This document shows positions 1 to 6,691 of a stretch of DNA of 16,784 bases, piece after piece (positions within the stretch are counted from its first letter, which is position 1; each line of letters opens with the position of its first letter). The notes beneath the pieces were generated by a model, which saw nothing but the letters and a program-made list of their open reading frames with translations, was not told the DNA's origin and did not search any database. Both the position numbers and the translations under genes were made by a program. Source of the DNA: Entamoeba histolytica HM-1:IMSS (lineage: Eukaryota > Evosea > Mastigamoebida > Endamoebidae); the NCBI RefSeq assembly GCF_000208925.1, contig NW_001915170.1, forward strand, positions 1 through 16,784. The letters are read 5' to 3'.

Positions 1-1566
1 ATTAATAGAAGTGTTTTGAATCAAAATACCATATGAAATAATTGAGACGGATATTGTTAACAAAAATATGAAAGAATTAATGAAATAATGTTATAATCAT
101 TTTGATGAATATAAGAATCTATATAGAATAGAAGAAATAATCTATTTGATATTAAAATAATAGATGTAATAGCAGTTAAATATCATATAGAAGATGTTTG
201 TTTTGAAACATAATAATTAATATATTTTCTTGATAATAAATAAAAGTTTTATTTCATTTTTAATTTTATTATTAATATTTATATAAAACAATTTTAAATT
301 AATAAATAATTCTGATAGATGAATAATAAACTAAATATGTTTAGTATAAACTAATATATGAATCGAATAAAATATTATAAATAATATTAATATTTCTATA
401 GAATAATTGAATAAATAATTTATATGAAAAATAAGAAATAAATAAGAAGAGTTATAAATTAAAATATTTATTTAAAAAATAAACATAGAATTTATTTTAT
501 AAAAAGAATTAAATATTAATATTTATTAACATAATTATTTTATTTGTTAATATGAAATAATGAATGAAAAGAATATTTAAATATATTTTTATTTTATTTG
601 TAAATTGTTACATTATTATATTATTTACATAGATAAAATATTAAATATTATTAATTCATTAAATTATTTATAAAATTATAAAGAATTAATAAAATTATAT
701 TTATTTATGATTACTATTATTATTATTATTATTATTTATTGAATAAATTATTTTTGATTTTCTTCTTTTGAAATATATAATTTATTTTATTTATTCAATT
801 TATTTAATATTATGAAATTTATTCTATTTGTTTATTTATTTACTTCTTTATAATATCTATTTATTTGATTAAATTTATCATGTTTCTTTTTGCTTTTTTA
901 ATATATTTTAATTTATGAAATATTTATTTTCTTATTTTTATTTATTTCTTTTTTATAATTATTTTGTATGGTACAATTTATTATTAGTGTGTTAATTTGT
1001 ATATTGTATATTATTATTTCTTCATTCATTTGGTTATTTATCATTTATTTATATTTTGTTTTATACCATATTCTGTTTGTAGAAAATATAATTCTTTAAT
1101 TCTTTGACTATTTCATATCTAATCATTTATTCACGTTTCTCCTGTTTATAACTTATTATTCTCTCTAATATTTAAAATCACATTATTTTTATTATAATTT
1201 ATTATAATTATTTATTTTTAATCAATCTAAAAGAATGAAATTAGTATATACTAATTCATTTGTGTAAATATTAGAATGGAGATTATATTTTGATTCATAA
1301 CAACATAAGAATGTATAGATTTTTCATTTGAAATAAAGATAATAAATGAAAAGAAATAGAAAATGGAAATAAAAATAAAAAGAATGAATAATAAATAAAA
1401 AAGAAGAAATAGAATATGATTAAAAGAATAATAGAAGAATAATATAAATAATAAGAAAATAGAAGAAAATAAGACATAATGATAATAAACAAGAATTAGA
1501 TATAATAAAAGAAATTAAACGATATAAAGAAGAATATAAATAACAGAAATATGTCAGAAGAAGAAA

Positions 1567-1620
1567 AAATATTAATAATTTGTGATTTTCTCCGGAGAAA
1601 ATCACAAATTATTAATATTT
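1567..1620. repeat. 54-bp exact palindrome, left arm
   Basis: This is a perfect inverted repeat with no spacer, centred on CCGG (1592-1595) within TCTCCGGAGA. Each half continues through TTTTC, CACAAATT and ATTAATATT. Symmetry stops abruptly on both sides. It can extrude as a cruciform, or fold as a long hairpin when single-stranded. Its position just outside the repeated ACGT block, and its exact preservation in the other arm, suggest an origin or terminus-resolution structure. The function is inferred. Confidence 0.9.
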
Positions 1621-1648
1621 CAAAATGAAATGATTATGAATGTTCTAA

Positions 1649-1771
1649 AAATAGAATGATGACGTGTAAATACGTAATAATTATTTATAGAAATAGATTT
1701 GACGTGGTAACAACTCAAATGTATTTATAGAAATAGAATTTACTCATCAACACGTAATCAAATATAAATAG
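1649..1771. repeat. Three ~40-bp iteron-like units, left arm
   Basis: Units begin with AAATAG at 1649, 1691 and 1731, and a further AAATAG closes the block at 1766. Each carries one or two ACGT-core motifs (TGACGTG at 1660-1666 and 1700-1706, TACGTAAT at 1671-1678, AACACGTAATCAA at 1749-1761) and ends in ATTTATAG or ATAAATAG. Spacings of 42, 40 and 35 nt approximate four and three and a half helical turns. They lie between the palindrome and the unique core, as expected for Rep-binding iterons beside an origin. Confidence 0.65.
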
Positions 1772-1818
1772 AATTATGGGATAGATAACAAAAAAATCTA
1801 AAAAATTACAAATAGAAA

Positions 1819-2137
1819 TGTCAGCTGACAACGCTGACAAGAATTATAGTAAAATATAATAAAATATATTATAAAATATAATAAAAAATATATATCAGTA
1901 TAAATATATATATATATTTTGGACCTCAGATGTCAGTGTTGAATTATTTATGAAACACTCTCTGACTAAAGTGTGTTGAATAACAAAATTTATGGAATTA
2001 AAATAAATATTATACCTCAATTTTAACTCAATTCAAAACTCAATTATTATTTACTCAGCTATTTTTATAAAAAAGGAAAAGATACTTATAACAAAATAGT
2101 CAGTGCAAGAACCGACTGAAATTATTAGTTCGCTGAC
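1819..2137. repeat. Cluster of GTCAG/CTGAC motifs, left subterminal region
   Basis: GTCAG or its complement occurs at 1820-1824, 1825-1829, 1834-1838, 1932-1936, 1962-1966, 2099-2103 and 2133-2137. The first two form the palindrome TGTCAGCTGACA (1819-1830). The cluster spans the inner end of the repeat arm and the start of the unique core. It stands out because the sequence around it is AT-rich. It may be a binding site for a replication or packaging protein; the function is unknown. Confidence 0.45.
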
Positions 2138-2420
2138 AATTGTTTATATAAAAACGCAACGTGGCAGGGTTGAAAATAACATTCAAAAATTTCAAACGGT
2201 GATGAATTAGGGTGAAAGAAAGGTACAGAAATAAGAAGAAAATATTACTTAGAAGTATAAAGAAGCATCGAAACACTCAAATATAAATAAGGAAAGAGAG
2301 AAGGTGAAGTTTGTATAACGGTTGAGGAATACAAACCTATTTAATAATAATTTAATAATACCAGTTTAATTACAAAAAAAAAGAGAACTCATTAAACACG
2401 AGTAATAGTCCAATTGAATA
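1994..2420. promoter_or_regulatory. Leader region before the kinase gene
   Basis: These 427 bases hold no gene; ATG codons in them are closed quickly by stops. The heptamer CTCAATT occurs three times at 2016-2022, 2027-2033 and 2039-2045, at 11- and 12-nt steps, which places the copies on one face of the helix. TATATAAAA (2145-2153) is a TATA-like element. An A-rich run and a GAACT element lie just before the kinase start. AAATATTAC at 2240-2248 fits the CRESS pattern NANTATTAC, but no inverted flanks surround it. Confidence 0.4.
2385..2397 (+). promoter_or_regulatory. GAACT element before the kinase gene
   Basis: GAACTCATTAAAC begins 36 nt before the start codon. CTCATTAAACA recurs before the 354-aa gene (near 12610-12620). 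It is related to the GAACT elements before the 105-, 163-, 317- and 824-aa genes. Confidence 0.35.
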
Positions 2421-3149
2421 ATGAACAAGGAAAGCATGAATATATCCCCCATGCGATCAGAAGAACCGACATATCAATTCACGAAACAGCATATATTCAT
2501 AAGCGGCAGTTTAGCAACCGGAAAGACTTCTGTCATGAAATGGTTAAATGAATATTTACGAGAAAGAGACGATGTATCATTCATTAAAGAGTATATCGAT
2601 TTCGATGTAGACGGGGAAAAATATTTAGAAAGATTATACCACGGTGAAATTTCAAATTACCAATTTCAATTATACGTATTAAGTTGTTATGAAAAACAAC
2701 TGAATACACTGGATTTCGAAGAAGCGGATGTCATTGTCTGGGAAAGACATCCCCTGGAAGCTTTAAACATATTCTGCAAGGACGATACAACACTAACAGA
2801 AAAAGAACGCAGCATTATTATGTTAAAAATAGAAAGCATGTGTGATAAATACAAAATACCGAAGTTATTCGAAAAAAACATTAATTATATTCACATTGAT
2901 ACGATTTTCTTTGGAATAGAACAGATATCCTATTTTATTTTATCGGAAATAATTTATCAAATGTTACTCGGAGAATACGTGAATGATGTCTTTATATTAT
3001 TATTTTGTAGCAATAATCAGGAGCAGTTAAATAGAATTCTTAGAAGAGAAAGAACAATTGAATTGGATATGTACAAAACAAAGGACGACTTACTCAAAAT
3101 TAATAACAAATATTTTGAGTTTTATTTAAGACGGAAAGATTCGAAATGA
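2421..3149 (+). CDS. Deoxynucleoside kinase, herpesvirus-thymidine-kinase-like
   Basis: The 242-aa protein probably phosphorylates thymidine or other deoxynucleosides with ATP, raising dNTP supply for viral DNA synthesis in non-dividing cells. A P-loop GSLATGKT lies at residues 29-36 after a hydrophobic strand. EYIDF (57-61) fits the substrate-binding acidic region. VIVWERHP (104-111) matches the position of the D/E-R-H/S motif, and its RHP resembles herpesvirus thymidine kinases more than cellular dNKs. RILRRERTIELD (205-216) is the Arg-rich lid. The length is typical for dNKs and shorter than herpesvirus kinases. The ATG at 2421 is used; Met6 and Met11 are alternatives. The neighbouring 52-aa gene follows on the same strand, 41 bp after the stop. 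Family assignment is fairly firm; substrate specificity is inferred. Confidence 0.85.
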   Translation: MNKESMNISPMRSEEPTYQFTKQHIFISGSLATGKTSVMKWLNEYLRERDDVSFIKEYIDFDVDGEKYLERLYHGEISNYQFQLYVLSCYEKQLNTLDFEEADVIVWERHPLEALNIFCKDDTTLTEKERSIIMLKIESMCDKYKIPKLFEKNINYIHIDTIFFGIEQISYFILSEIIYQMLLGEYVNDVFILLFCSNNQEQLNRILRRERTIELDMYKTKDDLLKINNKYFEFYLRRKDSK

Positions 3150-3190
3150 AATAATTGACTATTCATCTAAAATTCTCATTTCATTTCCCA

Positions 3191-3349
3191 ATGCCTGTTA
3201 AACCCGAAGAACCGTTTATAAAGGATTCCGAAACAAGACAGCCAAGAATATTACGGAGACTCTGTTATTCTATTGCCACAGCCGCTATATTATTATTATT
3301 GACCATCCTTATTATTTTAGCAGAATTGGTTTTAAAAATTTTAGAATAA
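3191..3349 (+). CDS. Small single-pass membrane protein, 52 aa
   Basis: This unrecognised protein has a polar, charged N-terminal half (MPVKPEEPFIKDSE...), a short Arg-rich stretch (RILRRL) and then a strongly hydrophobic Leu/Ile segment, about residues 24-50, ending in LELVLKILE-like sequence. Basic residues just before the hydrophobic helix predict a membrane protein with a cytoplasmic N-terminus. The frame is open from a TTG at 3155, but the first ATG at 3191 is preferred for a eukaryotic virus. It lies directly downstream of the kinase and may share its transcript. Possible roles include envelope, entry, exit or viroporin-like functions, none of which can be shown here. Confidence 0.6.
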   Translation: MPVKPEEPFIKDSETRQPRILRRLCYSIATAAILLLLTILIILAELVLKILE

Positions 3350-3351
3350 CT

Positions 3352-3373
3352 ATTAATTGAAGAATCAATTAGT
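3352..3373. terminator. Inverted repeat between convergent genes
   Basis: TAATTGA (3354-3360) and TCAATTA (3365-3371) form a 7-bp stem with a 4-nt AGAA loop. The stem overlaps the TGA stop of the 105-aa gene and begins 5 nt after the stop of the 52-aa gene. The two convergent genes are only 15 bp apart, so this could end transcription in both directions. The AT-only strength of the stem makes it weak evidence. Confidence 0.35.
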
Positions 3374-3682
3374 TTTCTTCGGTTTGGTTTCATTACGGCG
3401 TTTAGAAGAGCATCGCTTCATTATTTCAATTACTTTCTTATATTCTCTTAAAAAGTTCATAGATGTTAAAGCGATATCTTCTACAAGCTCAGCTTCCCTT
3501 TCCATAATTCTCAGATAGTTATCATCCCCTAGAGTAGCACACTGTTCCTTTTTGTATAATTCCTTCATATCATCGCACAACTCCTCTATACCATCGAGAT
3601 CCAAAAAATAACTAGCAAGTACATCAACACTCAAATCTTCGATACTACAAGCCTCAATACGGTCGTCAATCGTGATACTCAT
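3365..3682 (-). CDS. Hypothetical 105-aa acidic helical protein
   Basis: Not recognised. The protein is predominantly helical, with an acidic N-terminal two-thirds rich in Asp, Glu and Leu (SIEDLSVDVLASYFLDLDG, then EELCDDMKELYKKE). A second helix follows (MEREAELVEDIALTSMNFL). The tail is strongly basic (KRCSSKRRNETKPKKTN) and could bind nucleic acid or act as a nuclear localisation signal. It has three or more cysteines but no zinc-finger spacing. The ATG at 3682 is chosen; the frame is open a further six codons to a TTG at 3700. It is divergent from the 98-aa gene across a 189-bp gap. A GAACT element starts 22 nt upstream. Confidence 0.65.
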   Translation of the reverse strand: MSITIDDRIEACSIEDLSVDVLASYFLDLDGIEELCDDMKELYKKEQCATLGDDNYLRIMEREAELVEDIALTSMNFLREYKKVIEIMKRCSSKRRNETKPKKTN

Positions 3683-3691
3683 CAATGAACT

Positions 3692-3704
3692 CTTTTTCAA
3701 GTTC
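3692..3704 (-). promoter_or_regulatory. GAACT element before the 105-aa gene
   Basis: GAACTTGAAAAAG on the minus strand begins 22 nt before the ATG at 3682. AGTTCATTG follows directly before the start, similar to initiator-type TTCA sequences at other starts here. Confidence 0.3.
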
Positions 3705-3871
3705 GTTTAAACATCCACGTTTCACCACCAAAGATACAAAGCATCTCAAACAGACATTCCGATTTCATAAACAGACAAAAAAAAATTCCTCACTCGCTAA
3801 AAATAAGAAAACAGACAGAAGGGTTTTTTTTTCCATCGATATTTTTTTATTGAATATTCAGTTCGACAAAC

Positions 3872-4168
3872 ATGAATACACCAACCGAAACCAAGAAAGC
3901 ATTAAAGGGACTTGTCAACCAATTAGTCGAGGAAATTAGACTCCATCTCTCATCTAATATTACCAGGGAAGGGGAAAGCCTCCTCATTGCTCTGTTTTAT
4001 TGGGTGAGGCGCCTCGATTTCAACGAGGAGTATGAATATAATTCCAGTCTGGCTAATTATCTCCCCTTCTTTTTGGAAGATATCAAATGCTACCTTGTCC
4101 GCTTTGATAAACTGGAGAGAACAATTCAGGAAATTAGCACCCTTTACGTTGAAGAAAATTTTAATTAA
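3872..4168 (+). CDS. Hypothetical 98-aa protein
   Basis: Not recognised. The composition is coding-like and richer in G and C than the surroundings. The sequence suggests a compact helical protein: an amphipathic first helix (KKALKGLVNQLVEEIRLHL), a central hydrophobic segment with aromatic residues (LLIALFYWVRRLDF) and an acidic C-terminal region (DKLERTIQEISTLYVEEN). There is no signal peptide or clear membrane helix. An ATATTCA sequence lies just before the start. It is unusual in containing an exact TAATATTAC (3955-3963) in its coding sequence. Two overlapping frames (3685-3939 and 4032-4232) were judged shadows of this gene. Confidence 0.65.
   Translation: MNTPTETKKALKGLVNQLVEEIRLHLSSNITREGESLLIALFYWVRRLDFNEEYEYNSSLANYLPFFLEDIKCYLVRFDKLERTIQEISTLYVEENFN
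3941..3976. other. TAATATTAC in an imperfect stem-loop (candidate Rep nick site)
   Basis: TAATATTAC (3955-3963) is exactly the geminivirus origin nonanucleotide and fits the general CRESS pattern. It is central in a 14-nt loop (3952-3965) between CTCCATCTCTC (3941-3951) and GGGAAGGGGAA (3966-3976). These arms pair at 8 of 11 positions counting G-T pairs. Outer GAGGA (3929-3933) and TCCTC (3981-3985) are also complementary. It lies inside a gene, the stem is imperfect, and the nonamer is expected by chance a few times in DNA this AT-rich, so confidence is low. Confidence 0.3.
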
Positions 4169-4383
4169 TTTAATTATTTCTCCTCTAATTTTCCTCTTTT
4201 ATTGTATATATATATATTTTCTCAATGAATAGAAGTCGCTCAACGGGCGTTCCCGAATATATAATTGAAACAAAACATTTTACCCCATGCACCGGGTTTC
4301 GAATTTAAACATTGACATTGTATGAATATCAAATATAAATATTATTTAAATACAGTAAGACCAAAAAGGATTAAATTAGTTGT
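4169..4383. other. Intergenic region with GC-rich hairpin and a possible 27-codon ORF
   Basis: Downstream of the 98-aa gene a TATATATATATA tract (about 4205-4216) is followed by TCTCA and an ATG at 4225. A 27-codon frame runs to a TAA at 4306-4308. Inside it is a compact hairpin, CGGG-CGTT-CCCG (4244-4255), and a second G/C-rich patch at 4288-4302. Whether this is a micropeptide, a structured RNA or a regulatory element cannot be decided. Nothing else is visible. Confidence 0.25.
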
Positions 4384-4875
4384 TTAGTCTTCTTTATCAA
4401 CCTTCTTGGGCTTCTTTTCCTTGTCACCCTTTTCAGAGACACTGAGCAGGGCACCGCGTTCCCTTTCCTCCACAACGGCAATTTCCTTCTCTCTACTGGA
4501 ACAGCGTCTAACCCATTCCGGAATCGTACTCTGATTAATCGTTTTCTGATTCAATTTCTTCGCGAATTTTCTATTCCAGGAGTTAAAAGAGGCAAGACCA
4601 ATATTAATTTCATCCAGATATTCTGACATTCGTTCGCACCTCCTGATACTCTCCAGCTTCTGTCTCAATAAATCCTGTCTTTCATCATCGTTCTTTATCT
4701 TATCACTATTATTAAGTTTCCAATCAATATAAGATGGTTCCCTCATCGTGTAGAAGAATTTTTTGAGGAAGGAATTAACATTTGGATCGGCTCGAGACTC
4801 TGTGTAGACATCCATTACATCCATCGAGGCAACATCCGCGTATATATCGTCCTTTGGTCTGTTCATATTCGACAT
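4384..4875 (-). CDS. Hypothetical 163-aa charged protein
   Basis: Not recognised. The N-terminal part is acidic and Met/Asp-rich (DDIYADVASMDVMDVYTE). A middle region carries aromatic residues (FLKKFFYTMREPSYIDWKL). A charged helix follows (DDERQDLLRQKLESIRRCE). The tail from about residue 125 is Glu/Lys-rich and probably disordered (EKGDKEKKPKKVDKED). It is divergent from Rep across 149 bp, so it may be expressed and regulated together with Rep as an early gene. A GAACT element and an AATTCA sequence lie upstream. A GGAGGTGAAC sequence upstream is too far from the start to be a ribosome-binding site. Confidence 0.7.
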   Translation of the reverse strand: MSNMNRPKDDIYADVASMDVMDVYTESRADPNVNSFLKKFFYTMREPSYIDWKLNNSDKIKNDDERQDLLRQKLESIRRCERMSEYLDEINIGLASFNSWNRKFAKKLNQKTINQSTIPEWVRRCSSREKEIAVVEERERGALLSVSEKGDKEKKPKKVDKED

Positions 4876-4904
4876 CGTTTCTTCGTTATGAATTCACCAG
4901 TTTT

Positions 4905-4917
4905 CATTAAATAGTTC
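4905..4917 (-). promoter_or_regulatory. GAACT element before the 163-aa gene
   Basis: GAACTATTTAATG on the minus strand starts 42 nt before the ATG. It combines the GAACT motif with a TATTTAA-like sequence, and GAATTCA follows about 20 nt before the start. This is the most complete promoter-like arrangement in the window. Confidence 0.4.
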
Positions 4918-4939
4918 ACCTCCTTTCAGTGACGCGAAT

Positions 4940-4982
4940 AACACGTAATCAACACGTGTGAAATCCTCATCGCAACACGTAA
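4940..4982. promoter_or_regulatory. Three AACACGT iterons before the Rep gene
   Basis: AACACGT occurs at 4940, 4951 and 4974, spaced 11 and 23 nt apart, about one and two helical turns. The first copy extends to AACACGTAATCAA (4940-4952), a 13-mer identical to one in the left terminal repeat (1749-1761). CRESS Rep proteins often bind the same iteron at the origin and in their own promoter. These sites are therefore likely Rep-binding and autoregulatory, and placed to affect both Rep and the 163-aa gene. Confidence 0.55.
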
Positions 4983-5024
4983 ATAGTTCGACTATCGAGA
5001 CATGCAACTTTTTTTTCTCAAACA

Positions 5025-6674
5025 ATGTCAACAGATAATTTTAACAGTGAACCGAGTAAGCTAGACGAAACCCGTTTAAAAGAAACATTAAAACATGATA
5101 AGGCTTTACATTTTACGTCAAAGTATATGTATCTCACTCTCTGGGGTGATGAAGTTGCGAATCAGACCCAGTTCAAGGAAATAATAGATAGAATGGCCGG
5201 GGCAACAAGCAACGTACAATACGCTCACATCTCACCTGTAGAACACGATGACACGAATCCCCGACCACATCAGCACGCCCTAATCGTATTGAAGCGCCCC
5301 AGGTCGTTCAATGCCAGGCCAATCATTACACACTCGGACGGAACCAGGCAAACGTTCTGGTATTCTCGCGTTAACTCATACACCTCGAGAACGGGGGATA
5401 TCTCTGCACTGATAAAGTACATAACGAAGAACGGGAAAGGAATGTACCAGGGGGATCCGACTAAGAAAGAAGAATTGAAGCAAACATGGGTAAATGCGTT
5501 AAATGACATGGACTCCTACAGAGATTATAAAGAGCTGGAACAAAACCTGATGGAGATCAATTCAGAGAAATACATTCAACAGGAGGGGCGCATCAAAGCC
5601 CGTTGGATGAGAAAAAATGCCAGAAGACTTGACATGGAGCATTATACGAAGACTGACCTACTGCCGTGGAAAGAAGACATGGAAGAAATTAAGACGATTA
5701 GAAAGTGGATCAAGTGCGCGTCAGGGGACAGATATCGAATGGGTAACCTATTCGTCGTAGGTCCAACCAAAACAGGGAAAACGGAATTCGCAATACAGGA
5801 AATATTTATGAAATATAATACATTTATGTTGCGGGGAGATTCCCTGTTTGATACCTACGACGACGAGCAACATTATAAATTCCTGTTATTCGACGACGTT
5901 GATTACGACAAACACACCATGCGCTTAATAAAAGCCATCACGTCCACAATCAATAAAAAAACGATAGTAAATATCAAATACTCAAAGGCGATTGTAACGG
6001 CGAGACCATGTGTCCACCTCCTCAATCAAAGGGAATATGAAAACGTCGTAAATTTAATGAGAGAAAACGGCGGTTATTCATGGTGGAAAAGAAACTCATT
6101 AACCGTGTTCTTAAATAAAAAGATTTACAAAGATCCCAATGAAACTGAAAATCAATCAAAAGACATGTCAGAAGAGGAGAGAGATTATGATCCACGAGAG
6201 GATTTGAACGAAAAATATGACCAAATTAAAGACGTCGACAGTGAAGATTACCAAGATACAGATAAAGAATCTTTGCAGCATGTGAAATTTGAAACGAGGG
6301 TAACTAATCTGATGGAAGAACTGGGTTACGACGAAACATTCCTCGAAGAATTTACCGAAAGGATGAAAACGGCCAAAAAATCGAACAATATCTTAAAACA
6401 GAAACTCAACCAATTAGAAGACGATAATGAAAGCTTAGTGGAAGAATGGGAGAACGACCTAAACGAATACCAAAATGACAACCCACTCGGCATGACGGAA
6501 GAGAATTTTAAACGTTTCGAAGACGATATGATGTCAGAGTTTGAAAGGGAAAGATCGAATTACTTTAACAAAAAAACGAGTGAAGAAGATGGCTATACGG
6601 ACGATGAAGACTTTACAGTGGAACAACCACCTTTTTTGGGGAATGGAAATGATCCAGACATAATCTACGACTAA
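5025..6674 (+). CDS. rep: CRESS-type replication initiator protein (HUH endonuclease + SF3 helicase)
   Basis: The 549-aa protein would nick the origin, stay covalently attached through a tyrosine and unwind DNA. The HUH domain shows motif I YLTLW (36-40), motif II HQH (82-84) and motif III KYITK (131-135) with the single catalytic Tyr132 and Lys135. The SF3 helicase shows Walker A GPTKTGKT (246-253), Walker B LLFDDVD (287-293) and a motif C region IVTARP to Asn334. The domains match the normal order and spacing of circovirus-like Reps of ~300-370 aa. The remaining ~180 residues (370-549) are extra: highly acidic, Asp/Glu-rich, partly coiled-coil and probably disordered. No polymerase gene accompanies it, so host polymerase is implied. 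The start ATG at 5025 follows a T-rich tract and TCAAACA. Convergent with the 824-aa gene, with 17 bp between stops. Confidence 0.93.
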   Translation: MSTDNFNSEPSKLDETRLKETLKHDKALHFTSKYMYLTLWGDEVANQTQFKEIIDRMAGATSNVQYAHISPVEHDDTNPRPHQHALIVLKRPRSFNARPIITHSDGTRQTFWYSRVNSYTSRTGDISALIKYITKNGKGMYQGDPTKKEELKQTWVNALNDMDSYRDYKELEQNLMEINSEKYIQQEGRIKARWMRKNARRLDMEHYTKTDLLPWKEDMEEIKTIRKWIKCASGDRYRMGNLFVVGPTKTGKTEFAIQEIFMKYNTFMLRGDSLFDTYDDEQHYKFLLFDDVDYDKHTMRLIKAITSTINKKTIVNIKYSKAIVTARPCVHLLNQREYENVVNLMRENGGYSWWKRNSLTVFLNKKIYKDPNETENQSKDMSEEERDYDPREDLNEKYDQIKDVDSEDYQDTDKESLQHVKFETRVTNLMEELGYDETFLEEFTERMKTAKKSNNILKQKLNQLEDDNESLVEEWENDLNEYQNDNPLGMTEENFKRFEDDMMSEFERERSNYFNKKTSEEDGYTDDEDFTVEQPPFLGNGNDPDIIYD

Positions 6675-6691
6675 AAAAGAATTAAATTAAT

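Larger units (their letters stand above)
1..1993. repeat. Left arm of long terminal inverted repeat (cut by window start)
   Basis: This arm is the reverse complement of 13820-15815. Position p on the left pairs with about 15816-p over the outer ~1.6 kb, and with about 15813-p at the inner end, so only a few net indels occur. Identity is near perfect in the outer part (one clear T/C difference at about 78) and lower from about 1735 inward. The arm is extremely AT-rich, with an (ATT)n tract near 714-738 and alternating AT near 1900-1917. It contains no credible gene: its open frames are low-complexity and mirrored in the other arm. It does hold an exact palindrome and repeated ACGT-containing units near its inner end. 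The repeat may extend beyond the window start. The likely role is that of viral genome ends carrying replication signals. Confidence 0.95.

Noticed and set aside
714..738. (ATT)n tract, with its mirror near 15082-15101, as a possible CRISPR or iteron array
   Set aside because: It is a simple microsatellite in AT-rich DNA with no spacers or longer unit.
1295..1605. Two open frames of 61 and 65 codons in the left repeat, mirrored at 14211-14521
   Set aside because: They are Phe/Leu/Ile/Tyr low-complexity translations of AT-rich DNA; one runs through the palindrome. Their identity in both arms follows from the inverted repeat.
1..1993. Possibility that the inverted repeats are an assembly duplication
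   Set aside because: The arms differ by substitutions and small indels, especially inward of about 1735, so they represent two real sequences.
2240..2248. AAATATTAC, matching the CRESS pattern NANTATTAC
   Set aside because: The flanks are direct (AAGAAG ... AGAAG) rather than inverted, so no origin stem-loop forms.
3685..3939. 84-codon plus-strand frame overlapping the 98-aa gene
   Set aside because: It overlaps the 98-aa gene in another frame, spans the divergent promoter region and has Lys/Phe-rich composition typical of a chance frame.
4236..4306. tRNA-like A-box (TCGCTCAACGGG) and B-box (GGGTTTCGAATT) matches
   Set aside because: No acceptor, D or T stem can be formed around them; the T-loop flanks do not pair. 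The sequence instead makes the small hairpin at 4244-4255.
4912..4922. GGAGGTGAAC, Shine-Dalgarno-like, on the minus strand
   Set aside because: It lies about 40 nt from the 163-aa start, and no other gene has such a site at usable distance, so a bacterial reading is not supported.
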